DNA of 64,000 bases from contig NZ_JAJCVJ010000001.1 in NCBI RefSeq assembly GCF_020567425.1, forward strand, positions 1,178,001-1,242,000, read 5' to 3'. Below, piece after piece: positions 1 to 7,787 of this stretch; positions within the stretch are counted from its first letter, which is position 1, and the number at the start of each line of letters is the position of its first letter. Position numbers and translations under genes: made by a program. The notes beneath the pieces were generated by a model that saw only the letters and a program-made list of their open reading frames with translations, was not told the origin of the DNA and searched no databases. The stretch is from Salinirubrum litoreum (lineage in GTDB: Archaea; Halobacteriota; Halobacteria; Halobacteriales; Haloferacaceae).

Positions 1-21
1 CCGGAGCCGTCACCCGGCGCG

Positions 22-456
22 TCAGACGTCCCGTCCCGAGAACTTCACCGTCAGGACCGAGACCGGCGACTCCTGGACGACACTGGACGAGACGCTCCCG
101 AGCATGTTGCGTTCGTAGTCCGCGTGGCTCCCCATCACGATCAGGTCCACGGCTGCCTCGTCGGCGTAGGCGACGATCTCGTCGCTCGGACTCCCCTCGC
201 GGATCGAGACCGTCGCGTCGAGACCGGCCGCAGTCGCGGCGTCGGTGATCGCGGCGAGTGCGCGTTCGCCCTCGTCTCGGAGTCGGGCCGTCGTCTCGGC
301 CTGGAGATCCGACTCCAGCGTGAGGAACGCGCGGGTGTCGACGACGAACAGACCGTGGACCGCCGCGTCGTGGCGCTTCGCCACGTCGATCCCCTGGTCG
401 ACGACGATCTCGCTTCCCTCGCTCCCGTCTGTCGGAATCAGTACGGTGTCGAACAT
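22..456 (-). CDS. UspA-family universal stress protein
   Basis: A 144-aa protein of the single-domain UspA size. It opens with the typical strand MFDTVLIPTDGS and closes with a nucleotide-binding loop of the form GSHADYERNMLGSVSSSV followed by the usual strand PVSVLTVK. In the canonical G-2x-G-9x-G(S/T) pattern the second glycine is Ala here, so ATP binding is uncertain. The open frame runs 19 codons further upstream, but the family begins at this Met and the upstream residues look like untranslated leader. Cytoplasmic, probably a homodimer. Function beyond stress-associated nucleotide binding cannot be read from sequence. Confidence 0.9.
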   Translation of the reverse strand: MFDTVLIPTDGSEGSEIVVDQGIDVAKRHDAAVHGLFVVDTRAFLTLESDLQAETTARLRDEGERALAAITDAATAAGLDATVSIREGSPSDEIVAYADEAAVDLIVMGSHADYERNMLGSVSSSVVQESPVSVLTVKFSGRDV

Positions 457-590
457 CTGGTAGTCGGGTGTTGGTCCCCGGTAGTGAAATAGCGGGCGGT
501 CGGCGGTCGTCACGTCACGGAACGTCGACGACCGTCACGGTACGGAGCGTCGACGGCCGCCACGCGGGGGTCGCTGGCGACCGGAGTGAG

Positions 591-794
591 TCACTCCTCG
601 ACGGGGTAGCCGGCCTCGGTGATCGCCCGGACCGCGCGTTCGTGAGTCGCTGTCTCGCCGGTCACGGTGACGGTACCGGTCTCGGCGTCGGCGTCGACGC
701 AGGCGACACCCGGCAGTCGGGTGGCCGCCTCGCGGACCATCGTCTCGCAACTGGCACAGGACATCGCCGGGACGTGGAGGGTGTACTCCGACAT
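591..794 (-). CDS. Small HMA-domain (CopZ-like) metal chaperone
   Basis: A 67-aa heavy-metal-associated domain. The MxCxxC metal site is present as MSCASC at residues 11-16, and the fold ends with AITEAGYPVEE. Such free-standing domains carry Cu(I) to P-type ATPases. No copper ATPase or CopY-type regulator is adjacent, so the partner must lie elsewhere. The open frame extends 55 codons upstream, but that part has no HMA similarity and the Met at 794 gives a normal family length. Confidence 0.88.
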   Translation of the reverse strand: MSEYTLHVPAMSCASCETMVREAATRLPGVACVDADAETGTVTVTGETATHERAVRAITEAGYPVEE

Positions 795-908
795 GGCACT
801 CGGAGAGAGGGCCGAAACGTACATAATTCCGGGTGATGTGCTACGAAAACAGAACGTCTGCCCGCCCGGTTCCGACACTGCAAAGTCGGCGCGTCCCCTA
901 CGACTGGT

Positions 909-1226
909 ATGGTCTCGGCCGTGAGTCTCGTCCTGCTGGGCGTCGTGATCGTACTCCACACCGTCTTCGCGGCGGTGGCGACGCGGTTCTTCAGACTACG
1001 GCTGAAGACGCGCTTCGGGTGGGTGCTCTACTCGCTCCTGTTGATCCCGGTCGCGCTCTTTGCCACGACGCTCGTCTTCTCCGGACCGCTCGGCATCGGC
1101 ACCGACCTCGGGAGTCCCGTCGCGGCTCTGGGTGTCATGATCGGGCTTCCCCTCGCACTGGGCTTTACACTCGACGTACTCTACATCCCGCCGCCGGAGG
1201 AGTACGACCTCCCGGACAGGCAGTGA
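909..1226 (+). CDS. Small membrane protein, function unknown
   Basis: A 105-aa protein with three likely membrane segments (about residues 4-26, 39-61 and 70-92), an Arg/Lys-rich loop after the first and an acidic Pro-rich tail PPPEEYDLPD. It stands alone between the HMA protein (divergent) and thymidylate kinase (convergent). I do not recognise the family. Codon usage is typical of the rest of the window, so I take it as real. Confidence 0.7.
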   Translation: MVSAVSLVLLGVVIVLHTVFAAVATRFFRLRLKTRFGWVLYSLLLIPVALFATTLVFSGPLGIGTDLGSPVAALGVMIGLPLALGFTLDVLYIPPPEEYDLPDRQ

Positions 1227-1267
1227 CTGACGCGAGGCGCAGAAAATCGTTGGGCGGGCGTCGCAGA

Positions 1268-1858
1268 TCAGTCGTCGGCCAGCAGTCGGTCGAACACGTC
1301 CTCCACGCTGTCTAACACCGCCTCGGGCGACTGCGTGGCGTCGACACGGACGAACCGGTTCGGGTCGGCGTCGATCAGTCGTTCGTAGTTCGCGCGGACC
1401 TCCGCGAGGTAGCCGGCCTGCTCGAACTTGTTGGTCGCGCCGCTTCGGGCGGCGGCGGTCTCGGGGTCCACGTCGAGGTAGATGGTCTTGTCCGGTGGGC
1501 GCGTGAACGCAGCGTGGATGCCCCGGATGTACTCCAGCGGGCGCTGAATCTCGGCGTCGGCGAGACTCGCGGCCTGGTAGGCGTACCGGGAGTCGGCGTA
1601 CCGGTCCGAGACGACGAGGTTCCCCTCGGCGAGTGCGGGGCGGACGACACGCGAGAGGTGGTCGGCGTGGTCGGCGGTGAACAGAAAGAGTGTGGCCAGT
1701 GGGTCGGCGTCGTCGTCGTCGATGGCCCGGTTCACCGCGTCGCCGTACCACGAGTCGGTGGGTTCGTGGGTGAACACCGCCTCGGGGTAGCGGTCGGAGA
1801 GCGCCTCCCAGACGGTGGTCTTCCCGGAGCCGTCGAGTCCTTCGAGCGTGACGAGCAT
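1268..1858 (-). CDS. tmk: Thymidylate kinase (dTMP kinase)
   Basis: A 196-aa enzyme that phosphorylates dTMP to dTDP for DNA synthesis. The P-loop GLDGSGKTT lies at residues 7-15, the DRY motif in [12 protein letters not shown] near residue 80, and the acceptor-site region [10 protein letters not shown] near residue 31. Length and motif order fit the Tmk family. The start gives [15 protein letters not shown] with the usual very short first strand. Convergent with the small membrane protein; the upstream kilobase is gene-free. Confidence 0.93.
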   Translation of the reverse strand: MLVTLEGLDGSGKTTVWEALSDRYPEAVFTHEPTDSWYGDAVNRAIDDDDADPLATLFLFTADHADHLSRVVRPALAEGNLVVSDRYADSRYAYQAASLADAEIQRPLEYIRGIHAAFTRPPDKTIYLDVDPETAAARSGATNKFEQAGYLAEVRANYERLIDADPNRFVRVDATQSPEAVLDSVEDVFDRLLADD

Positions 1859-2346
1859 ACCGGAGGGAGTCGTGGCGCGGGGTTAAACGTCGTGGATTCT
1901 GGACTGGGACGTGTGGGTGGGTGGTCGTACTGGGTGACGGTCTGTGTCGAGACCCCACGATACCGGCGATAACGACCTCGGCAGTGACCGCGACCGTGAC
2001 CTCGACCGCGACAGCACAGCTACGATTGCTAGCACGGGGGACCACATCCGCACCGCAACCGCGACCACACCGCTACTCGTCGTAGCGCGAGGAACCGCAC
2101 CCGCGACAGCACCGCACCTCGAACCTCCCCAGCCTCGCGGGGCGCTCCGCACCGCGCGTCCCGCTCCCTCGCGCGTTTCTCGCGCGCCGACCGCAACCAC
2201 ACCGCGACAACCGGACAGAGTTCCGAGCTACGTCACACTCACCAGTCGAGTGGGCTGGCGCGACACCTCGGCGGCGTGGGGCCGCCTCGGGCGAGCCTCG
2301 TGTCGCGCCGACGGTTGCAGGGAGGCCATCGCTGAAACCGACTGGT

Positions 2347-2636
2347 CCACCGGGTGTTGCGTGTGCCTTCACAGATTTCACCCGGTGGGACTGAAAAGAG
2401 CCGGTCTCTCGGTCCCGCCCCGACGCCGGTAGCCGGGCGGGACCGTCGGTCCCGCTGGAAACCGGCGCGCCGCGCCGGTGACAGAGCGAGACCGGAGGTC
2501 TCGCCAGCAGACGGGCGTGGCTCGCCCGTCAGCGCCGCAGGGGGGAGAGCGAGCGTGCTCGCTCGACCGACTGAGGGGCGTGGTTCGAGAGACGCCGTGG
2601 CGTCTCTCGTCATCACGAGAGAGCTTCGCTCTCTCG
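2347..2636. repeat. Cluster of eight perfect short inverted repeats
   Basis: Arms of each hairpin: 2347-2356/2379-2388 (10 bp), 2437-2444/2448-2455 (8 bp), 2461-2469/2471-2479 (9 bp), 2486-2493/2497-2504 (8 bp), 2510-2517/2523-2530 (8 bp), 2547-2554/2557-2564 (8 bp), 2586-2596/2599-2609 (11 bp) and 2616-2624/2628-2636 (9 bp). All are perfect; seven of the eight have loops of 1-5 bases. The stems differ from one another, so this is a run of unrelated palindromes and not a multiplied element. Confidence 0.85.
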
Positions 2637-2672
2637 AACGACACCAAGTCGCGGCGGGTCGAGAGACCGGGG

Positions 2673-2764
2673 GCTTTCACCCCTCGTCGTCCGCGACTGA
2701 TTCGACCGAGTTGTCTACGACTCACTCGGCAGAATTCGTGTCTCAGGGATGCTTTCACCCCTCG
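2673..2764. repeat. Two copies of a 14-bp word
   Basis: The word gctttcacccctcg occurs at 2673-2686 and again at 2751-2764, a spacing of 78 bp. The intervening sequence is not repeated. Function unknown. Confidence 0.7.
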
Positions 2765-2876
2765 ACGTTCACGACGTTTTCGACCGAATCCACACGAGCA
2801 GAGACCCCACGCTCACCACCCACGTCGAGACCGGCTTCCGTACCCTTTTGCCCATCCAGCGCGACCGGTCGCGTAC

Positions 2877-3605
2877 GTGATCCGTGTCGTCCACGAGGGG
2901 CTGACGAGTCGGGCCGAAGCGGTCGCGTCACTGTGTCGCGAGCGAGACGCGGCGGTGACCGTCAGCGAGACCGCCGCCCTCGCCGCCGGCGAGTTCGACG
3001 CCGACGACCGCGTGGTCGCACTCGGCGAGCGCGCACTGCTCGCGGTCGGTCGTGTCGGCGTCGACGCCCCGGTCCTCCCGGTCGGCGGTGAGTCCCTCCC
3101 GAACAGCCCGACGCTCGACGACCTCGACACCGTCGTCGAGACCGTGCTCGCGGCCGACCCCGACGTGGTGGACCATCCGATCCTGTCGATCGGGGACGAC
3201 TCCGGGACCGAGCGCGCACGGGCCGTCCTGGACGTGACGCTCGTCACCGACGAACCCGCGCGCATCTCCGAGTACGCCGTCCGGGCGGGCGACCGCGAGA
3301 TCGACCGGTTCCGCGCCGACGGGGTGGTCGTCGCCACGCCACTCGGCAGCGGCGGCTACGCGAGTGCCGTCGGCGGCCCGCGACTCGGCCCCGGGACCGG
3401 GCTGGCGGTCGTGCCCGTCTCGCCGTTCGAGACACAGCGCGACTACTGGGTCGTCGCCGACCCGGTCGCTCTGTCCGTCGAGCGTGACGACAGCGCGGTC
3501 TCGCTCGTCGCCGACGACACCGTGGTCGGCGCTGTCGGTCCCGAGGAGCGACTGACGGTCCGGCCGACCGGGACGCTCGCCGTACTCCGACCGGACGAGT
3601 CGTAG
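2877..3605 (+). CDS. NAD kinase-like protein lacking the GGDG motif
   Basis: A 242-aa protein matching the C-terminal half of NAD kinases: DGVVVATPLGSGGYASAVGG (about residues 142-161) corresponds to the family's DG-x-STPTGSTAY motif. The N-terminal region that should carry the ATP/phosphate-binding GGDGT motif has VVALGERALLAV instead, so kinase activity is doubtful. GTG start at 2877, chosen because the upstream frame is low-complexity Arg/Ser-rich sequence. The gene stands alone downstream of the palindrome cluster. It may be a regulatory or otherwise diverged paralogue. Confidence 0.75.
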   Translation: MIRVVHEGLTSRAEAVASLCRERDAAVTVSETAALAAGEFDADDRVVALGERALLAVGRVGVDAPVLPVGGESLPNSPTLDDLDTVVETVLAADPDVVDHPILSIGDDSGTERARAVLDVTLVTDEPARISEYAVRAGDREIDRFRADGVVVATPLGSGGYASAVGGPRLGPGTGLAVVPVSPFETQRDYWVVADPVALSVERDDSAVSLVADDTVVGAVGPEERLTVRPTGTLAVLRPDES

Positions 3606-3724
3606 CGCCGGCCCGACCAGTCCCGGCGGCGCGAGCGTTCACGACTCCTGCGCTGTCCCTCGACAGAACAGTCCTGCAGGTGTGACGACCGAGGAGTGAG
3701 AAGTGGCGACGGCGGCTGTCGTTC

Positions 3725-4171
3725 TCAGACGACCGCGTTCCAGAACGGCGCGACGAACTCGAACAGGCTCTGGAAGCCCGCGTACAGCAGCGCGATCACC
3801 GAGGCGGCGACGGCGGCCTTCGGCTGCTCGAAGTCGAGCCCGTTCCGTGCTTCGACCTTCCGGGACTCGAACTCGAAGACGTCCGTGAGGAACACGCCCA
3901 GCACGAGCACCGACATGACCATCCCGCCGTGCGGTTCGACGATCAGGAACGCGAACGACACGAGCACCAAGAGGACGTTCGTCGCGCTGTGCGGCGCGTA
4001 CCGGGACAGTGCTTCGTCGTCGTCGCTCGCGGCGGCCTGCTTCCGGTACGTCCGGTGGGCGAGCGCCCGGGTCGCCATGTTGGCGAGCACCAGGACGAGG
4101 ATCACTGCCGGCAGGTACGGCTCGACCGCCTCGATGGGTTCGAGGGGGACGAGGAACTGAAGCGGTTGCAT
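3725..4171 (-). CDS. Haloarchaeal membrane protein at end of respiratory operon
   Basis: A 148-aa protein with about four membrane segments (residues 18-36, 66-80, 82-95 and 120-140) and a charged linker carrying HRTYRKQAAASDDDEA. It is the most downstream gene of the cytochrome bc gene run, on the same strand. The position suggests an accessory or assembly subunit. I do not recognise it outside this haloarchaeal context. Confidence 0.72.
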   Translation of the reverse strand: MQPLQFLVPLEPIEAVEPYLPAVILVLVLANMATRALAHRTYRKQAAASDDDEALSRYAPHSATNVLLVLVSFAFLIVEPHGGMVMSVLVLGVFLTDVFEFESRKVEARNGLDFEQPKAAVAASVIALLYAGFQSLFEFVAPFWNAVV

Positions 4172-4247
4172 ACTCCCACATCCGAGGGAGACTCATTAGA
4201 GTTTTTCCAATCGCGGGCGAGAGACGGGCGGGGAGAAGCGGCGTGGA

Positions 4248-4523
4248 TCAGTTGCTCTGGCGGCGCGAGTCGATCGCTCTGCGCAGTTGGCGTGCGCCGG
4301 GGATCAACACCCAGAACGTGAGCGCACCGAGCAGCGCGAAGTAGAGCATCCCGTCCATCAGCAGGACGCCGATCTGGTCGAACGTTCCGAGGTTCTCGGG
4401 GAGCGGGTCGATCAACTGGGTGGTGCTCTCGAAGGAGGCCGTCCGGTACCAGCCCGCGAGGATCATCCACGCCAGTCCTGCCCCGGTGAAGATAGCGAGT
4501 CCCTTGGCGAATTCGTCAGCCAT
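4248..4523 (-). CDS. Small two-TM membrane protein of respiratory operon
   Basis: A 91-aa protein starting MADEFAKGLAIFTGAGLAW, with membrane segments near residues 9-27 and 53-74 and a basic tail RQLRRAIDSRRQ. Its start lies inside the end of the upstream gene (8-bp overlap, 4516-4523), which indicates translational coupling and fixes this Met over the earlier one in the open frame. Probable accessory subunit of the bc complex; no known motif. Confidence 0.75.
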   Translation of the reverse strand: MADEFAKGLAIFTGAGLAWMILAGWYRTASFESTTQLIDPLPENLGTFDQIGVLLMDGMLYFALLGALTFWVLIPGARQLRRAIDSRRQSN

Positions 4524-4875
4524 TGTCTGAACCTTCGTCGGCGTCCTCTTGAGAGTTTCCCATTCCCTCGGCCTGGAACCGCGTTCCGAGGACGTAGACA
4601 CCGGCCCCGCCCGCGATCACCAGCAGTGCCACGACCGCGAGGATGCCGCTCAGGATGCCGTCTGCGACGGCGAGACCGAGCGCCGACAGGAGCGATTCGA
4701 GCAGACTCCGCAGGAGACTCGTCTGGAGCGTCGCGGCGTCCAGCAGGAGGAACCCGCTCACGACCGCGACGACTGCGATCAACGTCGAGAAGACGATGAT
4801 CGTCTTGTAGAGTCGCAACGGGACGACGACGTTTCGCCCGCCGGGGTCGGTCGACGACGCTGAGCCATCACTCAT
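4516..4875 (-). CDS. Small membrane protein of respiratory operon
   Basis: A 119-aa protein with an acidic N terminus, a motif VVVPLRLYKTIIVFSTL leading into the first membrane segment (about residues 24-45) and a second hydrophobic stretch at about 70-98. The C terminus is short and acidic (EDADEGSDNG), as in many haloarchaeal proteins. It overlaps the following gene by 8 bp. Operon position implies a role with cytochrome b. Confidence 0.75.
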   Translation of the reverse strand: MSDGSASSTDPGGRNVVVPLRLYKTIIVFSTLIAVVAVVSGFLLLDAATLQTSLLRSLLESLLSALGLAVADGILSGILAVVALLVIAGGAGVYVLGTRFQAEGMGNSQEDADEGSDNG

Positions 4876-5028
4876 GGCAGAGAGAAGGGACCGGCGATAC
4901 TTCGGTACTTCGGGACGTGCCCGTCGCTGTGGGGCGCGAGGACACGGAAGGCGGTGAACCGCAGAGAACGTCGGGGAACCGCCGTCAGTTCGGCGGCCGG
5001 AGTCTGTCGGACGACGCTCGGCAGGCCG

Positions 5029-5817
5029 TTACTTCGGCGGCCGGAGCCGGTAGTAGCGACGGTTGAGGTCGTACATGTAGCCCTCGCGCATCGTCTTCAG
5101 CACCGCGTAGGTGATGATCCCCGCGACGATGGGGAGGAGGAACGTCAGGTCGAACAGCAGCGTCGGGTCCATCGGCATCAGGTTCTTGACCGACAGCAGG
5201 CTGATGGTGAACGCGAAGACGACGCCCATCACGCCGACCGCAGACCAGAACGGCTGTTCGACCGGTCTGCGTGCAGACCCCTTGTTCAGGAACGGCACCA
5301 TGGCGATGAAGCCGACGACGACCACGTTCGCCAGCACGCCGTACGTCCGGTCGGCCATCAGCTTCTGGCCGCCCAGAATCGCCAGTTCGGGGTTCAGGTC
5401 GTTGAGCTTCAGCAGGCCGAACGACCAGTAGAGATACCAGTCGGGCAGGATGATCGCCGGCGTCACGCTGGCATTCGCCGGGTCCGCGATGTGCGGCGGC
5501 ATCGTCGCCGACAGGAACAGGATCATCCCGGTGAAGAAGGCCGTGATCGAGAGGTTCCGCACGATCTCGTGGGGCCACGTCGGGAAGCCGAGCACGTCGC
5601 GCTCGACGTAGTCCGACTCGGTCCGGAGGTCCTGGTCCTCGCGGCGTGCCCGCTCGAAGTACTCGTAGGTGAGCCGCGACAGGCCGGTCGTCCGCTCTTT
5701 GCGTTCGCGCCACGTCGGCGTCTCGTCGTCGGGGGCGACGATGCCCGTGCCGTCTGCACGGACCTCCTCGCCGCCGTCCGTCTTCGCCGTCTCGTTCGTA
5801 TCGTCGGTGTTACTCAT
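5029..5817 (-). CDS. petD: Cytochrome b C-terminal half (subunit IV type)
   Basis: A 262-aa membrane protein equivalent to subunit IV of b6f or the C-terminal part of cytochrome b. The quinol-site signature appears as LPDWYLYWSFGLLK (PDWY replacing PEWY) near residue 120, followed by three to four membrane segments. An extra soluble N-terminal extension of about 80 residues, rich in Asp/Glu/Thr, precedes the first membrane helix. It sits 11 bp after the cytochrome b N-terminal half. Role: quinol oxidation in the respiratory chain, cytoplasmic membrane. Confidence 0.88.
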   Translation of the reverse strand: MSNTDDTNETAKTDGGEEVRADGTGIVAPDDETPTWRERKERTTGLSRLTYEYFERARREDQDLRTESDYVERDVLGFPTWPHEIVRNLSITAFFTGMILFLSATMPPHIADPANASVTPAIILPDWYLYWSFGLLKLNDLNPELAILGGQKLMADRTYGVLANVVVVGFIAMVPFLNKGSARRPVEQPFWSAVGVMGVVFAFTISLLSVKNLMPMDPTLLFDLTFLLPIVAGIITYAVLKTMREGYMYDLNRRYYRLRPPK

Positions 5818-5828
5818 GTTGTGTCACC

Positions 5829-6635
5829 TCAGTGCGGTTCCGCGATGCCCTGCACCCAGACGATCCCGATGTGGATGGCGATCAGCGTCGTCACCACGAA
5901 CGGGAGGAAGAACACGTGCAGGATGTACATTCGCTGGAGCGTCGCCTGACTCAGCGTGAAGCCGCCGAACAGTAGCTGGGCGACCCACTCGCCGATCAGG
6001 GGGATCGAGAGGCTCATCTCGACACCGATCTGGCCGGCCCAGAAGGCCAGCTGGTCCCACGGGAGCAGGTAGCCGGTGTACCCGAACACCATCGTCAGGC
6101 TGATGAGCACGATGCCGATCAGCCAGTTCAGCTCACGCGGTTCCTTGTACGCGCCCGTGAAGTAGACACGGAGCATGTGCAGGAACACTGCCGCGACCAT
6201 CACCTGTGCGGACCACCGGTGGATGGAGCGGAGCATGTAGCCGAACTGGAGTTCCCGCATGATCAGTTCGATGGAGGCGTACGCGACCGAGGGGTCGCCG
6301 GTCGCCCCCTGTGCGGCTGCGGGGGAGTAGTAGAACCCCAGTAAGGCCCCGCTGATCGCGGCCACGATGTACGCGAGCGTCGAGAACGACCCCAGCGCGT
6401 ACAGGGGGTACCAGTACCAGAACTTGTTGTCGAGGTTGTACTGCTCGGTGTGGCTCTTGGGCATCTGGAGGTTGACCCGGTAGTAGAGGGTCTCCAGAAT
6501 CTCCAGATAGTCGACGATCCGGAGCCGTTTGTCGAGCCAGATCAGCGCCGTCAGGAACGTCGTCTCGACGGGAGACAGGTCCTTCGTCTCCATCCAGCCC
6601 TTGTGATCGTAGTCGTCTTTTTTCTCTAAACTCAT
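5829..6635 (-). CDS. petB: Cytochrome b N-terminal half (b6 type)
   Basis: A 268-aa cytochrome b with the two haem-binding helices: His pair in SIHRWSAQVMVAAVFLHMLR and His pair in YILHVFFLPFVVTTLIAIH. The loop GYLLPWDQLAFWAG is conserved. The short segment that in plant/cyanobacterial b6 carries the extra-haem Cys (YCLGG) reads YPLYALGS, so the covalently bound third haem is not expected. The split into b6 and subunit IV halves resembles b6f complexes. Five bases separate it from the upstream membrane protein gene. Confidence 0.9.
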   Translation of the reverse strand: MSLEKKDDYDHKGWMETKDLSPVETTFLTALIWLDKRLRIVDYLEILETLYYRVNLQMPKSHTEQYNLDNKFWYWYPLYALGSFSTLAYIVAAISGALLGFYYSPAAAQGATGDPSVAYASIELIMRELQFGYMLRSIHRWSAQVMVAAVFLHMLRVYFTGAYKEPRELNWLIGIVLISLTMVFGYTGYLLPWDQLAFWAGQIGVEMSLSIPLIGEWVAQLLFGGFTLSQATLQRMYILHVFFLPFVVTTLIAIHIGIVWVQGIAEPH

Positions 6636-6639
6636 TGTC

Positions 6640-7026
6640 TCACCGCTTGTAGTACGGGTAGATCGCCCGCTTCACTTGGTCCCACGCGCCGTCGGCGAAC
6701 TCGGTCCCGTCTACGTCGTCCTCGCGGATGTAGAGGTCCTCCCACTTGCGACGCCGCTTCTTCACGATCATCACGTCGGGGAGGAACTCCTTCCGGTACA
6801 GCGCCAGCACGAAGGCGAGATCGATGAAGATCATCGCCAGCAGACCGCCGAGGAACATGTTCCCGAACTCCGAGAGTGCCCACCCGGAGACGAAGCCGTA
6901 CGCGAACAGGAACACGAAGCCGATCTCCAGGATCGTCAGGAGGACGATCGCGATCGCCGCCGCCGTGCTCTCACGTGCCGGTTCGTACCGGTGGATGTCG
7001 CCGTAGGTGCTTCCGGTGCTGGACAT
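6640..7026 (-). CDS. Two-TM membrane protein between halocyanin and cytochrome b
   Basis: A 128-aa protein with two membrane segments (about residues 23-47 and 58-78) and a conserved-looking charged C-terminal half ending DQVKRAIYPYYKR. Its start codon shares one base with the stop of the halocyanin gene upstream, and it is followed after four bases by cytochrome b, so translational coupling is likely. I see no Rieske cysteine/histidine motifs. Probable structural subunit of the complex. Confidence 0.8.
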   Translation of the reverse strand: MSSTGSTYGDIHRYEPARESTAAAIAIVLLTILEIGFVFLFAYGFVSGWALSEFGNMFLGGLLAMIFIDLAFVLALYRKEFLPDVMIVKKRRRKWEDLYIREDDVDGTEFADGAWDQVKRAIYPYYKR

Positions 7027-7658
7027 CAGTCACGTCCCCCCGTGTTGCCGGTGTTCGGCGACTCGCCGTACTTGAGGACGTAGAAGGTGAACACGAGCGT
7101 CGCGATGATCCCGAGGATCGTCGCGGAGCCGACCCAGTGAGCCTGGATCGGGACGCCGAGGTCGTGGAGTTCCTTCTCGCCGCCACCGCCGCCACCGCCC
7201 CCGCTGCCGGGGTTCTCGGTGACGACGACCTCGGCGACCATCCCTGCCCCCTCGTGGGGGATGCAGAAGTACTCGTAGGTGCCGAGCGTCTCGAAGGTGT
7301 GGCTCACGGACTCGCCGCCCGCGACGTTCCCCTCGCCGTTGTTCCACCCGGTCCGGGCGGCCTCCTCGGAGTCGAACCCACCGGACGCGAAGTAGGTGGC
7401 TCCCTCCGGGATGCCATCGTCGTAGAACGTGACCGAGTGCCCGACGCTGCCGACGTTCGGCCACTCGATGGTGTCTCCGGGTGCGATCTCGATGCTCGCC
7501 GGATCGAACACGAGGCCGTCCGTCATCTCGACGGTGTGTGTCGTCCCGCCACCACTGCTCCCGCCTCCGCTCTCGTTTTGGGCGGACGCAGTGCTCGTGG
7601 CGGCTGCTACCGCGCCGGTCGCGCCACCGGCCGTTCGCAGAAAGTCCCGCCTGTTCAT
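7026..7658 (-). CDS. Membrane-anchored halocyanin (blue copper protein)
   Basis: A 210-aa precursor. Tat signal MNRRDFLRTAGG at the N terminus; plastocyanin-like domain at about residues 40-140 with copper ligands His in GSVGHSVTFYDD and Cys-His-Met in YFCIPHEGAGM. A Gly-rich linker (about residues 152-162) is followed by one C-terminal membrane helix near 175-193. It is therefore an extracytoplasmic electron carrier tethered at its C terminus, and its place in the cytochrome b operon suggests it accepts electrons from that complex. The adjacent TTTAAG (minus strand, about 30 bp upstream) fits a promoter. Confidence 0.92.
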   Translation of the reverse strand: MNRRDFLRTAGGATGAVAAATSTASAQNESGGGSSGGGTTHTVEMTDGLVFDPASIEIAPGDTIEWPNVGSVGHSVTFYDDGIPEGATYFASGGFDSEEAARTGWNNGEGNVAGGESVSHTFETLGTYEYFCIPHEGAGMVAEVVVTENPGSGGGGGGGGEKELHDLGVPIQAHWVGSATILGIIATLVFTFYVLKYGESPNTGNTGGRD

Positions 7659-7787
7659 ACACGAATGCCTCAGGATGGAACGCGCTTAAACCCACCGACT
7701 GCCGGAGCGCGGCGAGGCGACGAAGGCGGCCGATTCGACGCCCCACGGCGCCGAATCGCGGTTCGGCTCCTGCGGCCTGCTACCGGC

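Larger units (their letters stand above)
1859..2876. other. Gene-free kilobase rich in palindromes
   Basis: No open frame here has haloarchaeal protein character: the long frames are Arg/Ser/Thr-rich and overlap each other on both strands. The first part (to about 2240) is CG-rich low-complexity sequence built of CGCGACC/CGCAACC-like words. The second part (2347-2636) holds a series of perfect short inverted repeats listed separately. The final part (2640-2876) has two copies of a 14-bp word and leads into the NAD-kinase-like gene. Confidence 0.75.

Noticed and set aside
1944-2432. 162-codon frame upstream of the NAD-kinase-like gene
   Set aside because: Low-complexity Arg/Thr/Pro sequence that changes character over the palindromes; no promoter.
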